Shown in pieces: positions 1-7,956 of a stretch of DNA of 64,000 nt. The notes beneath the pieces were generated by a model. That model was not told the origin of the DNA and did no database searches. It saw only the letters and a program-made list of their open reading frames with translations. Every line of letters starts with the position of its first letter. Position 1 is the first letter of the stretch. Source of the stretch: Brevundimonas sp. UBA7506 (lineage in GTDB: Bacteria > Pseudomonadota > Alphaproteobacteria > Caulobacterales > Caulobacteraceae); the NCBI RefSeq assembly GCF_002479495.1, contig NZ_DLNQ01000008.1, positions 36,900-100,899 of the forward strand. Reading direction: 5' to 3'. Made by a program: the position numbers and the translations under genes.

Positions 1-79
1 CCCCCGCCACGTCCCACCCAAGGTCCGCGCCATGATCGACTGGCTGCACGATCGTCTCGCCCAAAGGAGCCCCGCATGA
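1..79 (+). CDS. LysR-family regulator, C-terminal end only (partial)
   Basis: The reading frame enters from the left edge and ends at a TGA at 77-79, giving about 25 residues ([18 protein letters not shown] plus a short tail). This pattern, a His-Val-Pro followed by an amphipathic helix, is the usual last helix of the LysR effector-binding domain. Its stop overlaps the start of the sirtuin gene in an ATGA arrangement, so the two are probably co-transcribed. The DNA-binding domain lies outside the window, so target and ligand cannot be inferred. Confidence 0.6.
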   Translation, partial: PRHVPPKVRAMIDWLHDRLAQRSPA

Positions 80-777
80 ACCTCGTCGTCCTGACCGGCG
101 CCGGCGTCTCGGCCGAGAGCGGCGTGCCGACCTTTCGCGCCTCGGACGGCCTGTGGGAGGGGCATAGCATCGAGGAGGTGGCGACGCCCGAGGGGTTCGC
201 GGCGAACCCGGCCCTGGTGCAGGACTTCTACAACCAGCGACGGCGGCATCTGGCCCGCGTGCAGCCCAACGCCGCGCACCGCGCCCTGGCCGATCTGGCG
301 GCGCGGTGGCGGGGCGACTTCCTGCTGGTGACGCAGAACGTCGATGATCTGCACGACCGGGCGCACGTCGAGACGCCGCCCGCGTCGGGATTCGAGCTGA
401 TCCACATGCACGGCGAACTGTTGAAGGCGCGCTGCACGGCGTCCGGCGTCGTCTGCGATTGGACCGGTGATCTGGAGGCCCGGCACGCCTCGCCGCATCA
501 TCCGCAGGGGACTTTACGCCCGCACATCGTCTGGTTCGGCGAGATGCCGCTTCAGATGGAGCGGATCGAGGCGGCGCTGGACGCCTGCGACCTGTTCGTC
601 TCCATCGGTACCTCGGGCGCGGTCTATCCGGCGGCGGGCTTCGTGCAGTCGGCGCGGATGGCCGGGGCGCGGACGGTGGAGATCAATCTGGAGCCGACGC
701 AGGGCGCCCGCCTGTTCGACGAGGGCGTCTATGGCCCCGCCACTGAGGCCGTGCCGGCCTTCTGCGCGGCGCTCTAG
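76..777 (+). CDS. cobB: NAD-dependent protein deacylase, Sir2 family (CobB type)
   Basis: A 233-residue sirtuin that removes acyl groups from lysine using NAD. The NAD-binding motif [14 protein letters not shown] is at residues 8-21, TQNVDDLH in the middle, the catalytic His in HMHGEL, and [13 protein letters not shown] near the end. Tyr52 and Arg55 form the YxxR pair which, in class III sirtuins such as SIRT5 and CobB, favours succinyl or malonyl groups. The zinc site is odd: Cys residues occur around the [10 protein letters not shown] stretch, but the second pair found in E. coli CobB is replaced by a His/Pro-rich stretch. The start is the ATG overlapping the LysR stop, with AAAGGAG nearby. 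The stop overlaps the stop of the convergent membrane gene. Confidence 0.9.
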   Translation: MNLVVLTGAGVSAESGVPTFRASDGLWEGHSIEEVATPEGFAANPALVQDFYNQRRRHLARVQPNAAHRALADLAARWRGDFLLVTQNVDDLHDRAHVETPPASGFELIHMHGELLKARCTASGVVCDWTGDLEARHASPHHPQGTLRPHIVWFGEMPLQMERIEAALDACDLFVSIGTSGAVYPAAGFVQSARMAGARTVEINLEPTQGARLFDEGVYGPATEAVPAFCAAL

Positions 778-1097
778 CCTCGCGGCCCGAACAGAATGAC
801 CCCCGCCCCGATCAGGCAGACCGCGCCGCCGATCAGGTCCCAGCGGTCCGGCGTCGCCTTCTCGACCAGCGCCATCCACGCCAGCGAGGCGACGATATAG
901 ACCCCGCCATAGGCCGCGAACGCCCGCCCCGCCGTCTCGGCCGGAACCAGGGTCAGCAACCAGGCGAAGGCGATCAGGCTGAGCACGCCCGGAACCAGCC
1001 AGACCGGCGACCGATCCAGCTTCAGCCAGGCCCAGAAGGCGAAGCAGCCGCCGATCTCCGCCAGGGCGGCCAGCGGATAGATGAGGGCGAGTTTCAT
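774..1097 (-). CDS. UPF0060 (YnfA) family small membrane protein
   Basis: A 107-residue, strongly hydrophobic protein with four predicted membrane helices. The opening stretch with [14 protein letters not shown], the central AYGGVYI and a C-terminal [12 protein letters not shown] match the YnfA/UPF0060 family, which has the size and fold of small multidrug resistance transporters. The transport substrate is unknown. Its stop overlaps the convergent cobB stop by 3 bases, so the two genes share a 3' boundary. Confidence 0.85.
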   Translation of the reverse strand: MKLALIYPLAALAEIGGCFAFWAWLKLDRSPVWLVPGVLSLIAFAWLLTLVPAETAGRAFAAYGGVYIVASLAWMALVEKATPDRWDLIGGAVCLIGAGVILFGPRG

Positions 1098-1104
1098 TTT
1101 ATCT

Positions 1105-1232
1105 CCGTCATTCCGGGGCGGCGCAGCCGAACCCGGAACCCAGGCCGTTCAACACACAGGGCGGCGACAGGACAAGACGCGGCCGGTTCAGCCCTCTGGG
1201 TCCCGGGTTCGCTTCGCGCCCCGGGATGACGG
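1105..1232. repeat. Palindromic intergenic element, family A, copy 1
   Basis: About 128 bp whose two ends are inverted copies: CCGTCATTCCGGGGCG on the left and CGCCCCGGGATGACGG on the right, with inner arms GAACCCGGAACCCAG and CTGGGTCCCGGGTTC. The centre is unpaired. A second copy in the same orientation lies at 1560-1689, so the pair brackets the GIY-YIG gene. The element would fold into a long RNA or DNA hairpin, like other REP-type elements. Confidence 0.85.
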
Positions 1233-1241
1233 CATGAGAGG

Positions 1242-1544
1242 TCAGTCATACCAATCCGCCGCCAAGTCTTCCCAGACCGGGTTGGCGGCTTCGATCAACT
1301 CCAGCTTCCACGCTCGCCGCCATTTCTTGATCTGCTTTTCGCGGGCGATGGCTTCGGTCATGCCGAGATGCGGCTCGAACCAGACCAGACCCTTGCAAGC
1401 ATGGTCATCGGTGAAGCCCTTGAACGTCCCGAGCTTGTGCTTCCACACCCGGTCGTGAAGGTCGCTGGTGACGCCGGTGTAGATCGTGCCGTTGCGGCGG
1501 CTGGCCATGATGTAGGCGGCGATGATCGCGTCTGGATTTCGCAC
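1242..1544 (-). CDS. GIY-YIG nuclease superfamily protein (single domain)
   Basis: A 100-residue protein with AYIMASRRNGTIYTGVTSDL at residues 9-28, the GIY-YIG core in its T-I-Y / T-G-V form, then LHDRVWKHK with the conserved Arg, and a basic stretch EKQIKKWRRAWK. It belongs to the UPF0213/YhbQ-like group of stand-alone GIY-YIG proteins, whose role is poorly known; some members have DNA nicking activity. The ATG at 1544 is used. Family alignments would suggest the real start lies only a few residues before the Tyr of AYIMAS. The gene is enclosed tightly by two palindromic elements (1105-1232 and 1560-1689), which leave about 9 and 15 bases on either side. Confidence 0.85.
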   Translation of the reverse strand: MRNPDAIIAAYIMASRRNGTIYTGVTSDLHDRVWKHKLGTFKGFTDDHACKGLVWFEPHLGMTEAIAREKQIKKWRRAWKLELIEAANPVWEDLAADWYD

Positions 1545-1559
1545 TCTCGCCTCCCCCTG

Positions 1560-1689
1560 CCGTCATTCCGGGGCGCGCAGCGAACCCGGAACCCAGGCCA
1601 TTCAGCACGCAGGACGCGAACAGGACAAGGCGACGACATCTCAACCTTCTGGGTCCCCGGGTTCGGCTGCGCCGCCCCGAGGATGACGG
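1560..1689. repeat. Palindromic intergenic element, family A, copy 2
   Basis: About 130 bp with arms CCGTCATTCCGGGGCGC on the left and GCCCCGAGGATGACGG on the right, and inner arms GAACCCGGAACCCAG and CTGGGTCCCCGGGTTC. It is collinear with copy 1 at 1105-1232, including part of the central sequence (CAGGACAAG), so the copies are direct repeats of an imperfect palindrome. Confidence 0.85.
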
Positions 1690-1701
1690 AGGGCAGTGGA
1701 C

Positions 1702-2487
1702 CTACTCCCCCTTCTTCGCTTCCGCCGCGCGCTTCTCGGCCAGCTTCGCCAGCACCCGGCCGCGGCCCTTGGCCAGGGCGTGGATGGCGCCGCGCATGGT
1801 GGCGACTTCCTGTTCGGTGAAGGCGGCGCGGCCCAGCATGACGCGCAGGTTCTGGCTCATCGACGGCTTCTTCTCCGGCGGATGGAAGAAGCCGCCGGCC
1901 TCCAGCTCGGCCTCGAAATGCTCGTACATGCCGATCAGCAGTTCGTTCGACGCGGGCGGCTCGCCCTCGCGGAAGCGCGGCGGCGGGGCGTCGAGGATGA
2001 GGGTGCGCCACTCATAGGCGTTGATGGCCACGGCCTGGGCCAGGTTCAGCGAGTGGTGCTTGGGGTCGATCGGGATGGTGGTGATCCCGGCGCACAGGGC
2101 GATGTCGGTCGTCTCCAGCCCCGCACGCTCGCCGCCGAACAGCAGGCCGGTCTTCAGCCCCGAGGCCGTGTCGTCATAGAGGATGCGGGCGCTCTCGCGC
2201 GGGGTGCGCACCGGCTGGCGCGTCTCGCGCGGGCGGGCGGTGGTGGCGAAGACGGTGTTGAGGTCATGGATGGCCTCGGCCACGCTGTCGAAGACCTTTA
2301 CGCCCTCCAGCACCCAGTCGGCGCCCGAGGCGGTGGCCCAGGCGCGGTCCTGGGGCCAGCCGTCGCGCGGGCTGACCAGCCGCAGTTCCGACAGGCCGAA
2401 GTTCGCCATGACGCGGGCGACCGCGCCGATGTTCTCGGCCATCTGGGACTTGTCGAGGATGACGACGGGGGGCGTGAGTTCAGTCAT
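1702..2487 (-). CDS. trmJ: TrmH/TrmJ-family RNA 2'-O-methyltransferase
   Basis: A 261-residue SPOUT-class methyltransferase that would transfer a methyl group from AdoMet to a ribose 2'-OH, most likely at tRNA position 32 as in TrmJ. The three SPOUT motifs are visible: NIGAVARVMANFG with RLVSP near the N-terminus, LLFGGERAGL in the middle, and IPIDPKHHSLNLAQAVAI, which builds the trefoil knot. The frame stays open upstream through palindromic repeat DNA, but the ATG at 2487 (MTELTPPVVILDKSQM) is where family similarity begins. The Lys/Glu-rich tail is typical. I call TrmJ on motif style; another TrmH-family target is possible. Confidence 0.85.
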   Translation of the reverse strand: MTELTPPVVILDKSQMAENIGAVARVMANFGLSELRLVSPRDGWPQDRAWATASGADWVLEGVKVFDSVAEAIHDLNTVFATTARPRETRQPVRTPRESARILYDDTASGLKTGLLFGGERAGLETTDIALCAGITTIPIDPKHHSLNLAQAVAINAYEWRTLILDAPPPRFREGEPPASNELLIGMYEHFEAELEAGGFFHPPEKKPSMSQNLRVMLGRAAFTEQEVATMRGAIHALAKGRGRVLAKLAEKRAAEAKKGE

Positions 2488-2500
2488 GGGGCTCTGTAAC

Positions 2501-2645
2501 CCTTCTCCCCTTGAGGGAGAAGGTGGCCCGTAGGGTCGGATGAGGGGTGTCGGGGCAGAGGTCAGACAGGAAGCCGCGGCCCAGCTTCCTCGCACCCCTC
2601 ATCCGTCAGGCTTCGCCTGCCACCTTCTCCCTCAAGGGGAGAAGG
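2501..2645. repeat. Palindromic intergenic element, family B
   Basis: A large inverted repeat between two leftward genes. The left arm begins CCTTCTCCCCTTGAGGGAG and continues to GGATGAGGGGTG near 2549. The right arm mirrors it from CACCCCTCATCC at 2593 to CTCAAGGGGAGAAGG at 2645. The arms also contain smaller palindromes of their own (CTCCCCTTGAGGGAG). The sequence differs from families A, C and D in this window. Confidence 0.8.
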
Positions 2646-2653
2646 AAGCGGGA

Positions 2654-3685
2654 TCAGTCCTCGCCGATCATCGAGGTCCAGGGGTCGACCGTGCCGGCCT
2701 CGACCTCGGCCACCTTGACGGCGGGCCAGCCGATGGAGGCGGTCGCGCTCTCGCGCCAGCTGAGGATGATCAGGTCGCGCAGTTCCGAGGCGCCGGCCGC
2801 CAGACGCTCGTTGACGAAGGCCGCGCCGCGCGGGTCGGCGTCCTTGAAGCCGCCCGCCTTCTCCAGACGGTAGAAGGGAATGACCGTGCCCAGGGTGGTC
2901 TTCAGATAGCCCGCGGTGCGGGCGCGCAGGTCCAGACCCGACACCTGCGGCTGGCTCATGGCCGCCTCGACCGTATCCAGGCGGGCGACGCGCGAGGTGA
3001 ACTCGCCCTCGAAGATGCCATGGGTGCGACGCGAGTTGGTGAAGCCCTCGGGGTTGGGATAGTCGCCCCAGCCGTTGAAGTGGATCGAGGTGTGGTGCGG
3101 CTGCGAGCCGTCGCCGACGTAGTGGGCCAGGACGCCGATGTCGCGCAGGATCAGGGCCTCGCGGCGCTCGCGGTCGGCGCGGTACCAGGCCTTCTTGCCC
3201 GGATCCGTCTCGCGCGCCTCGGCGGCGGTCAGGACGCGCCAATAGGCGAAGTCGCGCCCCAGGTTCTGATAGGCGTCCATCAGGGCGTAGGGCAGATAGC
3301 CGACCTCGTCGATCTTGATGCCCGCCTGAACCAGGGCCGTGTCGAAGTCCGACTTCAGGCGCGGCAGGGCGTCGATGTGCGGACCGTTGGCCGTCATCGC
3401 ATGACCGTTGTCGTCGAAGTCGATGAAGTGGGCCGTGTCGCGCTCGCGGTCGTGCGGCTGACCGGCGCCCTTCCAGCGGTCGGGCTCGCGCGCCAGTTCG
3501 CCGACGTCGGCGATCGCGCCCGGCGTGCGCAGGAAGGCCGGCAGGTCGTCGCTGAGACCCCGCATGGCCGCCACGCCGATCAGGCGGTGGCCGGTGTTGC
3601 CCCAGGCGTCCACATGAACGGCGGGGGCCGCGACCAGCATCAGGGCGGCGGCGGAGATCATCAGGCGTTTGACTTGGCGCTTCAT
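2654..3685 (-). CDS. S1/P1-family zinc-dependent nuclease (secreted)
   Basis: A 343-residue exported nuclease of the S1/P1 type, which degrades single-stranded DNA and RNA with three zinc ions. The signal peptide spans residues 1-27 and ends VHVDA. The mature protein starts with Trp28 in WGNTGHRL, as required because the N-terminal Trp itself binds zinc in this family. Further ligands are visible in HFIDFD, GVLAHYVGDGSQPHHTS and a central NSRRTHGIFE. The ATG at 3685 was chosen because it places the signal peptide at the N-terminus; the upstream in-frame ATG at 3784 would add an Arg-rich extension. A role in nutrient or phosphate scavenging is inferred. Confidence 0.9.
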   Translation of the reverse strand: MKRQVKRLMISAAALMLVAAPAVHVDAWGNTGHRLIGVAAMRGLSDDLPAFLRTPGAIADVGELAREPDRWKGAGQPHDRERDTAHFIDFDDNGHAMTANGPHIDALPRLKSDFDTALVQAGIKIDEVGYLPYALMDAYQNLGRDFAYWRVLTAAEARETDPGKKAWYRADRERREALILRDIGVLAHYVGDGSQPHHTSIHFNGWGDYPNPEGFTNSRRTHGIFEGEFTSRVARLDTVEAAMSQPQVSGLDLRARTAGYLKTTLGTVIPFYRLEKAGGFKDADPRGAAFVNERLAAGASELRDLIILSWRESATASIGWPAVKVAEVEAGTVDPWTSMIGED

Positions 3686-4087
3686 CGCAGGACACCGGCG
3701 GAAAAATTCGTGGGGAAACGACCGCTTATCCCATTCCCGGCCGCGCCTCCACCCATGCCGGTCGCCACGTGGCCGCGCGATCACGCGACCGTTATCTTGA
3801 ACCGAAACGCAGACTTTCTTCGCAATAAAGTGTTACACACCCAGACTTAGGTGTTAACCGAACAGCTGATCCGCATAGTATAGAAGCCGCACACATCGAA
3901 TACTGTTTTCGTTGCTGCCACATATGCTGTGACATTTGCACGATATGCTCATGCGCCTGTGGACTAATCGAACAATGATCGTACTTCAGACGCACGCCTG
4001 ATCTCAAGCGACACGTTTTCGCCACAATTGACGGCCAAAAACCGGGGGCCGGATCGTGTCGGGACCGGTGCTTCCTGAGTCTGTTCG
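3686..4087. other. Intergenic region between divergent genes (about 400 bp)
   Basis: This stretch separates the leftward nuclease gene from the rightward 3D-domain gene and must hold both promoters. It is visibly less GC-rich than its surroundings from about 3790 to 4020. I see an imperfect dyad around 3832-3855 (ACACCC ... GGTGT) beside GTTAACC, but no convincing -35/-10 pair. A 77-codon leftward frame here (3792-4025) has no coding character. Confidence 0.4.
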
Positions 4088-4642
4088 ATGCTGAACACAG
4101 CCGCTGCGCTTGCCATGTTCTGGGCTATGGCCTTCTCCGGTTCCGGAGAGCCTCAACCCTATGAAGCCGTTATCGCTAATGAAACGGCTGCAATGGAAAC
4201 CGCCGCGGCGGATGAAAGTTCCATCGACGCTTCCGCCCTCTCCGCCGAACAGGCCGAGCTGATGGCGGGCGAACCCGACTGGCGCGCCTCGGCCCGCCTC
4301 TATCACGCAGGCGGCGGCGGCGCGACGGGCAACGACTCGCTCGGTTGCCGTCCGATCGCCATGCGCACGGTGGCCGTCGATCCCCGCGTCATCCCGCGCC
4401 GCACCAAGCTTTTCATCCGCGAAACGGTCGGCCTGCGCATGAGCGACGGCACGATCCATGACGGCTACTGGTACGCCTCGGACACCGGCGGCGCGATCAA
4501 GGGCGCCAAGATTGACCTCTACACCGGCCACGGCCGCGGCTCGATGCAGCAGGCCCGCAGCCTGAATATGAAGACCCTGACCATCGCCGACGCGGGCGAC
4601 TTCGACGGCTGCCCCCCGGCCTGGGAAACAGCCTCGAACTAA
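4088..4642 (+). CDS. 3D (Asp-Asp-Asp) domain protein
   Basis: A 184-residue protein ending in a 3D domain, the small double-psi beta-barrel shared with the catalytic region of MltA lytic transglycosylases. Around residues 95-165 it shows VAVDPRVIPRRTKLFI, then DGYWYASDTGGAIKG and KIDLYTG, containing the Asp residues that name the domain. The first ~22 residues are hydrophobic and could act as a signal or anchor; the next 60 are acidic and low complexity. A peptidoglycan role is inferred from family context. The gene ends in a strong terminator at 4664-4698. Confidence 0.8.
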   Translation: MLNTAAALAMFWAMAFSGSGEPQPYEAVIANETAAMETAAADESSIDASALSAEQAELMAGEPDWRASARLYHAGGGGATGNDSLGCRPIAMRTVAVDPRVIPRRTKLFIRETVGLRMSDGTIHDGYWYASDTGGAIKGAKIDLYTGHGRGSMQQARSLNMKTLTIADAGDFDGCPPAWETASN

Positions 4643-4663
4643 GGGCGGCCTCGCCCCACCGAC

Positions 4664-4698
4664 AAAAAAGGCGACCGGAGCGATCCGGTCGCCTTTTT
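4664..4698. terminator. Rho-independent terminator (bidirectional)
   Basis: GGCGACCGGA, a GCGA loop, then TCCGGTCGCC form a perfect 10-bp stem, preceded by six A and followed by five T, so it can act on both strands. It lies between the convergent 3D-domain gene and SDR gene. Confidence 0.9.
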
Positions 4699-4716
4699 GC
4701 TGCGCCGAGCGCCCCG

Positions 4717-5466
4717 TCAGACCTTGAAGGACAGGAAGCCGTCATCCACCGCCACGGTCGAACCGTTCACCGCACTGGCGGCGTCGGTGAAGAGGAAGGC
4801 CACCACGCTGGCGACCTTTTCCGGCTGGATCAGGCGATTGTGCATGTGCTGGGCGGCCAGAGGGGCCTTGGCCGCCGGATCGTCGCCCAGGATCGGGGTG
4901 TCTATGAAGCCAGGCGCCACGCCCACCACGCGAATCCCGTGCTCCGCCAGTTCCAGCGCACCGGAGCGGCTCATCGAGACGACCGCCGCCTTGGCCGCAT
5001 TATAGTTGAAGCTGCCGCGCGCTGCGATCGAGCCATAGATGGAGGCCGTGTTGACGAAGGCGCCCTTCACGCCCAGCTCGACCATCTTCCGCGCGCCGTA
5101 CAGCAGACCATAATAGACGCTGTGCTGATCGACCTCGATCACCTTCAGATAGTCGGCCGGCTCCATCTCGAGGAAGGGCTTCACCAGACCGATGCCGGCG
5201 TTGTTGAACATGCCGTTCAACGTGCCGAGCTTTTCAACGGCGAAGTCCACCAGCGCCTTCACCTCATCCGCCTTCGAGACATCGACCTTGAAAGCATGAG
5301 CCCTGCGCCCCAGCGCCTGAACCTCGACGGCCACAGCCTCGGCGCCCGCGACGTTGAAGTCTGCGACGATCAGGTCCGCGCCCTTGCGCGCCAAAGCCAG
5401 ACAGGCTTCGCGCCCGATGCCGCTGGCGCCGCCCGTGACGACAATGACCTGGTTCTCGAGTTCCAT
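4717..5466 (-). CDS. Short-chain dehydrogenase/reductase (SDR)
   Basis: A 249-residue classical SDR oxidoreductase. The NAD(P) motif TGGASGIG is at residues 11-18, and NNAG is in the middle strand. The active site shows Ser in NTASIYGS and the YNAAK form of YxxxK. Asp35 after the second strand (IVADF) suggests preference for NAD(H) over NADP(H). The C-terminal NGSTVAVDDGF is typical of the family. The substrate cannot be deduced. The gene stands alone, with a terminator on its 3' side. Confidence 0.88.
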   Translation of the reverse strand: MELENQVIVVTGGASGIGREACLALARKGADLIVADFNVAGAEAVAVEVQALGRRAHAFKVDVSKADEVKALVDFAVEKLGTLNGMFNNAGIGLVKPFLEMEPADYLKVIEVDQHSVYYGLLYGARKMVELGVKGAFVNTASIYGSIAARGSFNYNAAKAAVVSMSRSGALELAEHGIRVVGVAPGFIDTPILGDDPAAKAPLAAQHMHNRLIQPEKVASVVAFLFTDAASAVNGSTVAVDDGFLSFKV

Positions 5467-5547
5467 ACGCGGTCTCCTTCTTCCGAAAGCGTGACCGACA
5501 TATAGGGGTCCAAGGTGACGCTTCGACCCGACCGCACAGGGTCGTGA

Positions 5548-5886
5548 TCAGAACTTCCGCTTACCGCTCACCGTCTCGAAGAAGAGACGGAAGTCGCCCA
5601 TCAGGCTCCACAGCGGATATTTGAAGGTCGCCGGACGGTTCTTCTCGAAGAAGAAATGCCCGACCCAGGCGAAGCCGTAGCCGACCAGAGGCATGGCCAG
5701 CAGCCACCAGGCGTTGCGCGTGACGCAAAAGGCCGCGAAGGCGGCGATCACCAGCCCCGTCCCGACCACATGGATGCGGCGGCAGGTCCGGTTGGAATGC
5801 TCATGGATGTAGTAGGGATAAAACGCGGAAAAGGAGGGGTAGCGCCCCCCGTCATCGCTTCCAGTCTGCGGTTCGCGTGCGGTCAT
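5548..5886 (-). CDS. Mpo1-like (DUF962) membrane protein
   Basis: A 112-residue protein with two or three membrane helices. HEHSNRTCRRIHVVGT after the N-terminus and GYGFAWVGHFFFEKNRPATF later are the two His-containing blocks of the DUF962 family. In yeast, Mpo1 of this family is an iron-dependent dioxygenase acting on 2-hydroxy fatty acids; the conserved His residues here fit metal binding. The bacterial role is unknown. It lies 50 bases downstream of the helicase gene and may share its transcript. Confidence 0.85.
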   Translation of the reverse strand: MTAREPQTGSDDGGRYPSFSAFYPYYIHEHSNRTCRRIHVVGTGLVIAAFAAFCVTRNAWWLLAMPLVGYGFAWVGHFFFEKNRPATFKYPLWSLMGDFRLFFETVSGKRKF

Positions 5887-5896
5887 GGCCGCAGCC

Positions 5897-5920
5897 TGCC
5901 CCCGGATTGAACCGGGGGCA
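5897..5920. terminator. Perfect hairpin after the DEAD-box helicase gene
   Basis: TGCCCCCGG, six bases, CCGGGGGCA form a perfect 9-bp stem just past the helicase stop. There is no T-run on either strand, so it may stabilise mRNA ends or slow polymerase rather than act as a full intrinsic terminator. Confidence 0.45.
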
Positions 5921-5936
5921 AGTCAGCGATCAGCGG

Positions 5937-7946
5937 TCAGTCGAAGCGCTTGCCGCTCTTCGGCCCCTTGGGGCCCTTGGCGAAGGGCTTGCCGGCCGGC
6001 TTGAAGCCCGGCTTGGCGCCGCCCTTGAAGTCCGACTTGGGCTTGAACGGCTTCTTGGCGCCCGGCCCCTTGGCGAAAGGCTTCTCGTTGGGCTTGTCGA
6101 AGAACTGGCTGCTTTCCGGCGCGTCGGCGCGGGGGGCGTAGGGCTTCTTTTTGAAGGCCGGACGCTCGCCGTCGGCCTCGCCTTCGCGCGGCTGCCACGG
6201 CTTCTTCTTGAACGGCGGACGACCGCCCTCGCCGTCCTCGTCGCGACGGAAGGGCTTCTTGGCATAGGGACGCTCGCCGCCTTCGTCACGACGGTTGCGC
6301 GTCCCGCCCTTGAACATGCCCGAATGCGGGGCTTCCGACGGCGTAATGTTCGCCTCGTTGGTGTTCATGGCCGCCAGCTTCCTGAAGGCCTCGACGTGGG
6401 TGTTGGCGATCTCGAAGCGGGTCTCTTCGGGGAAGGTCTTGATCGAGCCGATCTGCTGCTTGGTGATGCCGCCGATGCGGCAGATCATGGGGATCAGCCA
6501 CTTGGGATCGGCGTTGCGGTTGCGGCCGATGTCCATGCGGAACCAGGACACCTGGTCCGGCTGCAGACGCTCGAAGGGCGAGGCCCCGGCGGCGAAGGCG
6601 TCGCCGCTCTCGCCGCGCGGCTTGCGCTGCGGACCCTGGCCCGGATCGACCAGATCCTCGGGAGCCGGCAAGTCCTTGCGCAGCAGGACCAGCAGGGCGC
6701 GGGCCAGGTCTTCCGCCGTGCGCTCGGCGACCAGCTTGGCGATCAGGCCGACGTCGTCCTCATTGCCTTCCTCGGCGAAGACCGGGGCGGCCAGCAGGCG
6801 CTGCTCGTCCTTGGCCAGGATCTCGTCGGCGGTCGGGGCGCCGGCCCAGGTCGCCTCGACGCCCGCCGAGCCCAGCAGCATCTCGGCCTTGCGGCGACGG
6901 CTGCTCGGCACCAGCAGGATGGAGGTGCCCTTCTTGCCCGCACGGCCGGTGCGGCCCGAGCGGTGCAGCATGGTGGCCTTGTTGATCGGCAGTTCGGCGT
7001 GGATCACCAGACCCAGGTCGGGCAGATCCAGACCGCGCGCGGCCACGTCGGTGGCGACGCAGACGCGGGCGCGGCCGTCGCGCAGGGCCTGAAGCGCGTC
7101 GGTGCGCTCGCGCTGACCCATTTCGCCCGACAGGGCCACGGTGGCGAAGCCGCGCTCCAGCAGCGACGACTGCAGGTGACGCACGCTGTCGCGCGTCGAG
7201 CAGAAGACCAGGGCGCCCGGCACCTCATAGAAGCGCAGCACGTTGACGACGGCGTGCTCGATCTCGTTCGGGGCGATGCGCAGGGCGCGGTATTCGATGT
7301 CGCTGTGCGGCTGGCTGCGGTCGACGGTGTCGATGCGCACGGCGTCGCGCTGATAGCGCTTGGCCATCATGGCGATGTCGCGGGCGATGGTGGCCGAGAA
7401 CAGCAGGGTGCGGCGTTCAGCCGGCGACTGCTCCAGGATGTATTCGAGGTCCTCGCGGAAGCCCATGTCGAGCATCTCGTCGGCCTCGTCGAGCACCAGC
7501 ACCTTCAGCGCCGACAGGTCCAGGTTGCCGCGGTCGATGTGGTCCTTCAGGCGGCCGGGGGTGCCGACCACGATGTGGATGCCGAAGTTCAGGGCGCGGG
7601 CTTCCTTGCGGGCGTCCATGCCGCCGACGCAGGTGGTGATCTTGGCCTTGGATTCGCCGTACAGCCATTCCAGCTCGGCCGAGACCTGCAGCGCCAGTTC
7701 GCGCGTCGGGGCGATGGCCAGCATCAGCGGCGCGTCGGCCGGACCGAAGGTTTCGTTCTCGCCCAGCAGGGACGAGGCCGCCGCCAGGCCGAAGGCCACT
7801 GTCTTGCCCGATCCGGTCTGGGCCGAGACCAGCATGTCGGCCTCGCCATGGCCTTCCAGAACCGCCGCCTGGACGGGGGTGGGCTCGGCATAGCCCTTGT
7901 TGGCGAGAGCGCGGTCTAGCGCGGGGTGGATCGCGGGAAAGGGCAT
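5937..7946 (-). CDS. DEAD-box ATP-dependent RNA helicase with DbpA-like domain and basic tail
   Basis: A 669-residue RNA helicase. In order: a Q-motif region (YAEPTPVQ), motif I AQTGSGKT, Ia PTRELALQ, GTPGR, motif II DEAD, motif III SAT, then the second RecA domain with ARGLD and HRSGRTGRAGKKG. A DbpA/CsdA-like RNA-binding domain follows around residues 470-550 (ICRIGGITKQQIGSIK). The last ~110 residues are Lys/Pro/Phe/Gly-rich repeats such as AFKKKPY and PFAKGP, a likely disordered RNA-binding tail. The ATG at 7946 (MPFPAIHPAL) fits the family. Work on ribosome assembly or cold-induced RNA unwinding, as for CsdA/DeaD, is inferred. The leader contains two strong hairpins. Confidence 0.93.
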   Translation of the reverse strand: MPFPAIHPALDRALANKGYAEPTPVQAAVLEGHGEADMLVSAQTGSGKTVAFGLAAASSLLGENETFGPADAPLMLAIAPTRELALQVSAELEWLYGESKAKITTCVGGMDARKEARALNFGIHIVVGTPGRLKDHIDRGNLDLSALKVLVLDEADEMLDMGFREDLEYILEQSPAERRTLLFSATIARDIAMMAKRYQRDAVRIDTVDRSQPHSDIEYRALRIAPNEIEHAVVNVLRFYEVPGALVFCSTRDSVRHLQSSLLERGFATVALSGEMGQRERTDALQALRDGRARVCVATDVAARGLDLPDLGLVIHAELPINKATMLHRSGRTGRAGKKGTSILLVPSSRRRKAEMLLGSAGVEATWAGAPTADEILAKDEQRLLAAPVFAEEGNEDDVGLIAKLVAERTAEDLARALLVLLRKDLPAPEDLVDPGQGPQRKPRGESGDAFAAGASPFERLQPDQVSWFRMDIGRNRNADPKWLIPMICRIGGITKQQIGSIKTFPEETRFEIANTHVEAFRKLAAMNTNEANITPSEAPHSGMFKGGTRNRRDEGGERPYAKKPFRRDEDGEGGRPPFKKKPWQPREGEADGERPAFKKKPYAPRADAPESSQFFDKPNEKPFAKGPGAKKPFKPKSDFKGGAKPGFKPAGKPFAKGPKGPKSGKRFD

Positions 7947-7956
7947 ATACGACCTG

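Noticed and set aside
3792..4025. A 77-codon leftward frame in the 3.7-4.1 kb gap
   Set aside because: Codon use is unlike neighbours, no ribosome-binding site, no recognisable motif.
5877..7919. A 680-codon rightward open frame opposite the helicase gene
   Set aside because: It is the antisense frame of a high-GC gene; its product is a Leu/Gly/Arg/Gln-rich string with no domain, while the leftward frame has all helicase motifs.
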